A DNA stretch of 64,000 nucleotides from Phycisphaerae bacterium (lineage in GTDB: Bacteria; Planctomycetota; Phycisphaerae; UBA1845; Fen-1342): assembly GCA_028279405.1 (NCBI GenBank), contig JANQNU010000087.1, forward strand, positions 186,001 to 250,000, in the 5' to 3' direction. A program made the position numbers and the translations under genes. Shown here piece by piece: positions 62,473 through 64,000 of the stretch. The first letter of the stretch is position 1. Each line of letters opens with the position of its first letter. The notes under the pieces are model-generated. The model saw only the letters and a list, made by a program, of their open reading frames with translations. It made no database searches and was not told where the DNA came from.

Positions 62473-63243
62473 ATGTCGAGACCAGGGACGGTAAGTATGG
62501 CGCGTTGCCGCCGAGCGGCATTCACGCTGGTCGAGCTGTTGGTCGTTGTGGCCATCATTTCGCTGTTGATTGCGATCCTGTTGCCGAGCCTGAACGGGGC
62601 CCGTCAGCAAGGGCGAGCGATTCAGTGCAGCGCGAACATGCGCAGCCTGATGATGGCGACCAAGATGTACGCCGACGAGAATCGGGATTTCTTTCCCGGG
62701 GTTGGCCTGAGCCACAGCGGCACGGGTAACGACCTCGAGAAGAGCTGGGTCAAGCAGCTGGCGGTCAACTACGGCAATCAGCCGGAGGTGGCGGTCTGTC
62801 CGAGTGATCGCAGCCCGTACTGGAAGGAGCCGCAGATCGTCGCCGGCGGGGAGCCGCAGTTGCGACTGACCAGTTATGCGACGAACGGCTACACGGCGCT
62901 CCCGATCGCTAGCGTGGACGGAGATGACGAGTACATCTACGACCGCGAGAGTCGGATTCGCTTTCCGTCAACCACGATCTTCTGGGTCGAGTTGGTTGAG
63001 GAAGGCGAGTTTGCGCTGACCGATCACGTACACCCGGAGGCCTGGGCCTTCTTCGGCGATCCGCGCGAAGCGGCGAGCAACGAGATGGCGATCGACCGGC
63101 ATCTGAAGAAAGCCAATTACGCGATGGTGGACGGCCACGTCGAACGGCTGCCTTTCGAGCATACGCTTCGCAAGGCGCCGGATTTCCAATTGTTTCATCC
63201 GTCGTTTTTGTTCAACAAGTATGACCCGGCCATCGGGCGCTAG
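62473..63243 (+). CDS. Prepilin-type N-terminal cleavage/methylation protein with H-X9-DG-like end
   Basis: A 256-residue pseudopilin-like protein. RRAAFTLVELLVVVAIISLLIAIL is a class III signal and helix: the peptidase should cut before Phe. The soluble part has MRSLMMATKMYADEN and VCPSDRSP, then NYAMVDGHVERLPF near the end, the DGHV-type closing motif common in the very large planctomycete pseudopilin family. ATG 62473 is favoured by GGGAG 7 bases upstream; ATG 62497 is also in frame. Probably exported through the type II/IV pilus route. The PEP-CTERM gene follows after 39 bases. Confidence 0.85.
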   Translation: MSRPGTVSMARCRRAAFTLVELLVVVAIISLLIAILLPSLNGARQQGRAIQCSANMRSLMMATKMYADENRDFFPGVGLSHSGTGNDLEKSWVKQLAVNYGNQPEVAVCPSDRSPYWKEPQIVAGGEPQLRLTSYATNGYTALPIASVDGDDEYIYDRESRIRFPSTTIFWVELVEEGEFALTDHVHPEAWAFFGDPREAASNEMAIDRHLKKANYAMVDGHVERLPFEHTLRKAPDFQLFHPSFLFNKYDPAIGR

Positions 63244-63282
63244 TGCGCCAAAGGCCACTTGACTGGGGAAAGGTAGATCAAG

Positions 63283-63906
63283 ATGAGTACGTTTCGTTTT
63301 GCGGGCGCGTTGAGCGCACTGGTTGTGGTTCTGGGTACGAGCACGTTCGCGCTGGCCGGCGACGATCACGGTCACAAGGCCGACGTCGAAGTCGGTCGTA
63401 CGGACACCGGCGCGCTCGGCTTCGTCGACTTCGACTTCGGGACCACCGTGCTGGAACCGTATGGTCCGCCGGCACCGCTCCCGTTCCTGCCGTCGCAGGG
63501 CTGGATCCTGGACGATCCGGGCTGGGCGACGCTCGAGGGTCCTGAGGATGGCCTGCTGCCGTTGGAGGCGGGTGCCACGATCATGGTCGAGGTGATCTCG
63601 CTGAGCCCGGCGCTGCGGATGTACGATCCGGCCGGCGGCGGCGAAGTCCTGGCCGGCGGGCAGTGGATGGCCGGTGGCAACGAGTTCGATGCGCACCCGC
63701 TGTGGGTGATCGACGCGACGTCGCCGAGCTTTGACCCGCTCCAGACCGAGTGGTTCGGTAGCTTCCGGCTGATCGATACCGGTAGCACCGGCTACACGCC
63801 CTCCGAAACGCACCGATTTACCTTCACGACCCCCGAGCCGGCGTCCGCGGCGTTGCTCTGCATCGGCGCGCTGTTCGCGAGCCGCCGGGCTCGACGTATG
63901 GCCTAG
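63283..63906 (+). CDS. Secreted protein with PEP-CTERM-type tail
   Basis: A 207-residue exported protein with signal peptide (ALSALVVVLGTSTFALA), a start of the mature part with DDHGHK, an all-beta middle (GFVDFDFGTT, GWILDDPGW), and the end TTPEPASAALLCIGALF followed by SRRARR: a PEP motif, membrane-like stretch and basic end. Exosortase should process it. No family is recognised for the middle. Confidence 0.75.
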   Translation: MSTFRFAGALSALVVVLGTSTFALAGDDHGHKADVEVGRTDTGALGFVDFDFGTTVLEPYGPPAPLPFLPSQGWILDDPGWATLEGPEDGLLPLEAGATIMVEVISLSPALRMYDPAGGGEVLAGGQWMAGGNEFDAHPLWVIDATSPSFDPLQTEWFGSFRLIDTGSTGYTPSETHRFTFTTPEPASAALLCIGALFASRRARRMA

Positions 63907-63923
63907 GGCCAATGGAGAAGTAC

Positions 63924-64000
63924 ATGAATTCGGTTCATCGGCCGCTTCGGCCCCTTGTTCTGACCGGCCTGCTAATGCTGGTGCCGGTAGCGTTTGCGCA
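63924..64000 (+). CDS. 5' end of an exported protein (continues beyond window)
   Basis: ATG 63924 with GGAG at 63914-63917 opens a frame to the window end (25 codons) that reads as a signal peptide: a basic start (MNSVHRPLRPL), a hydrophobic core (LLMLVPVAFA) and an Ala-x-Ala-like end. It lies 17 bases after the PEP-CTERM gene, so it is probably in the same transcript. Confidence 0.65.
   Translation, partial: MNSVHRPLRPLVLTGLLMLVPVAFA

Overview
The window is GC-rich bacterial chromosome and most resembles a member of the Planctomycetota; the class is not resolved. The grounds are: an ECF sigma factor translationally coupled to a Ser/Thr kinase with a TPR tail, a second giant kinase with a propeller tail, a prepilin-type protein with an H-X9-DG-like end, two proteins with PEP-CTERM-type sorting tails, many secreted proteins without recognisable relatives, and zinc-ribbon membrane proteins typical of that phylum. 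No CRISPR array, rRNA, transposase or phage gene was seen.

Layout. 1-6.7 kb: end of an unrecognised exported protein, an amylosucrase-like GH13 enzyme, then an operon of an MBOAT acyltransferase and two tandem SGNH-type partners, probably a surface-polysaccharide acylation unit. 6.7-13 kb (minus strand): a gliding-type ABC exporter operon (ATPase, permease, GldG-like auxiliary protein, DUF4340 protein). 13-14.3 kb: alpha/beta hydrolase and AhpD-like protein. 14.5-17.6 kb: a selenocysteine tRNA followed by a barstar-like gene, a PEP-CTERM propeller protein, a small unknown and a short cREC-domain gene. 17.9-19.8 kb: two thioredoxin-fold proteins and a membrane-anchored unknown. 19.8-33.4 kb: three large secreted paralogs (P1, P2, P3, all minus strand). 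Between them lie the sigma-kinase pair, two unknown genes and a SpoVR protein; a broken tail fragment of a fourth paralog lies between P2 and P3. 33.6-39.4 kb: a three-domain amidohydrolase fusion and a Gfo/Idh/MocA oxidoreductase. 39.4-42 kb: zinc-ribbon membrane protein, small basic protein and fatty-acid desaturase. 42-47.2 kb (minus): rpmF-plsX-fabH-fabD-fabG with fliM where acpP would be expected. 47.3-50.5 kb: small proteins, including an Asp-rich one, a SEC-C/YkgJ pair and a transglutaminase-like membrane protein. 50.8-56.3 kb: propeller-tailed kinase and purD. 56.3-61.5 kb (minus): a VgrG / LysM-adaptor / putative cargo operon of type VI secretion type. 61.8-64 kb: small secreted protein, prepilin-like protein, PEP-CTERM protein and the start of another exported protein.

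Working picture. Lipid synthesis (fab cluster, desaturase), polysaccharide acylation and kinase-based signalling are housekeeping or envelope functions. The accessory interest lies in the paralog family with a conserved body and a variable Cys-rich tail (19.8-33.4 kb), the small genes after the selenocysteine tRNA, the VgrG cargo operon and the three-domain amidohydrolase. All assignments come from reading motifs by eye; no database search was run.
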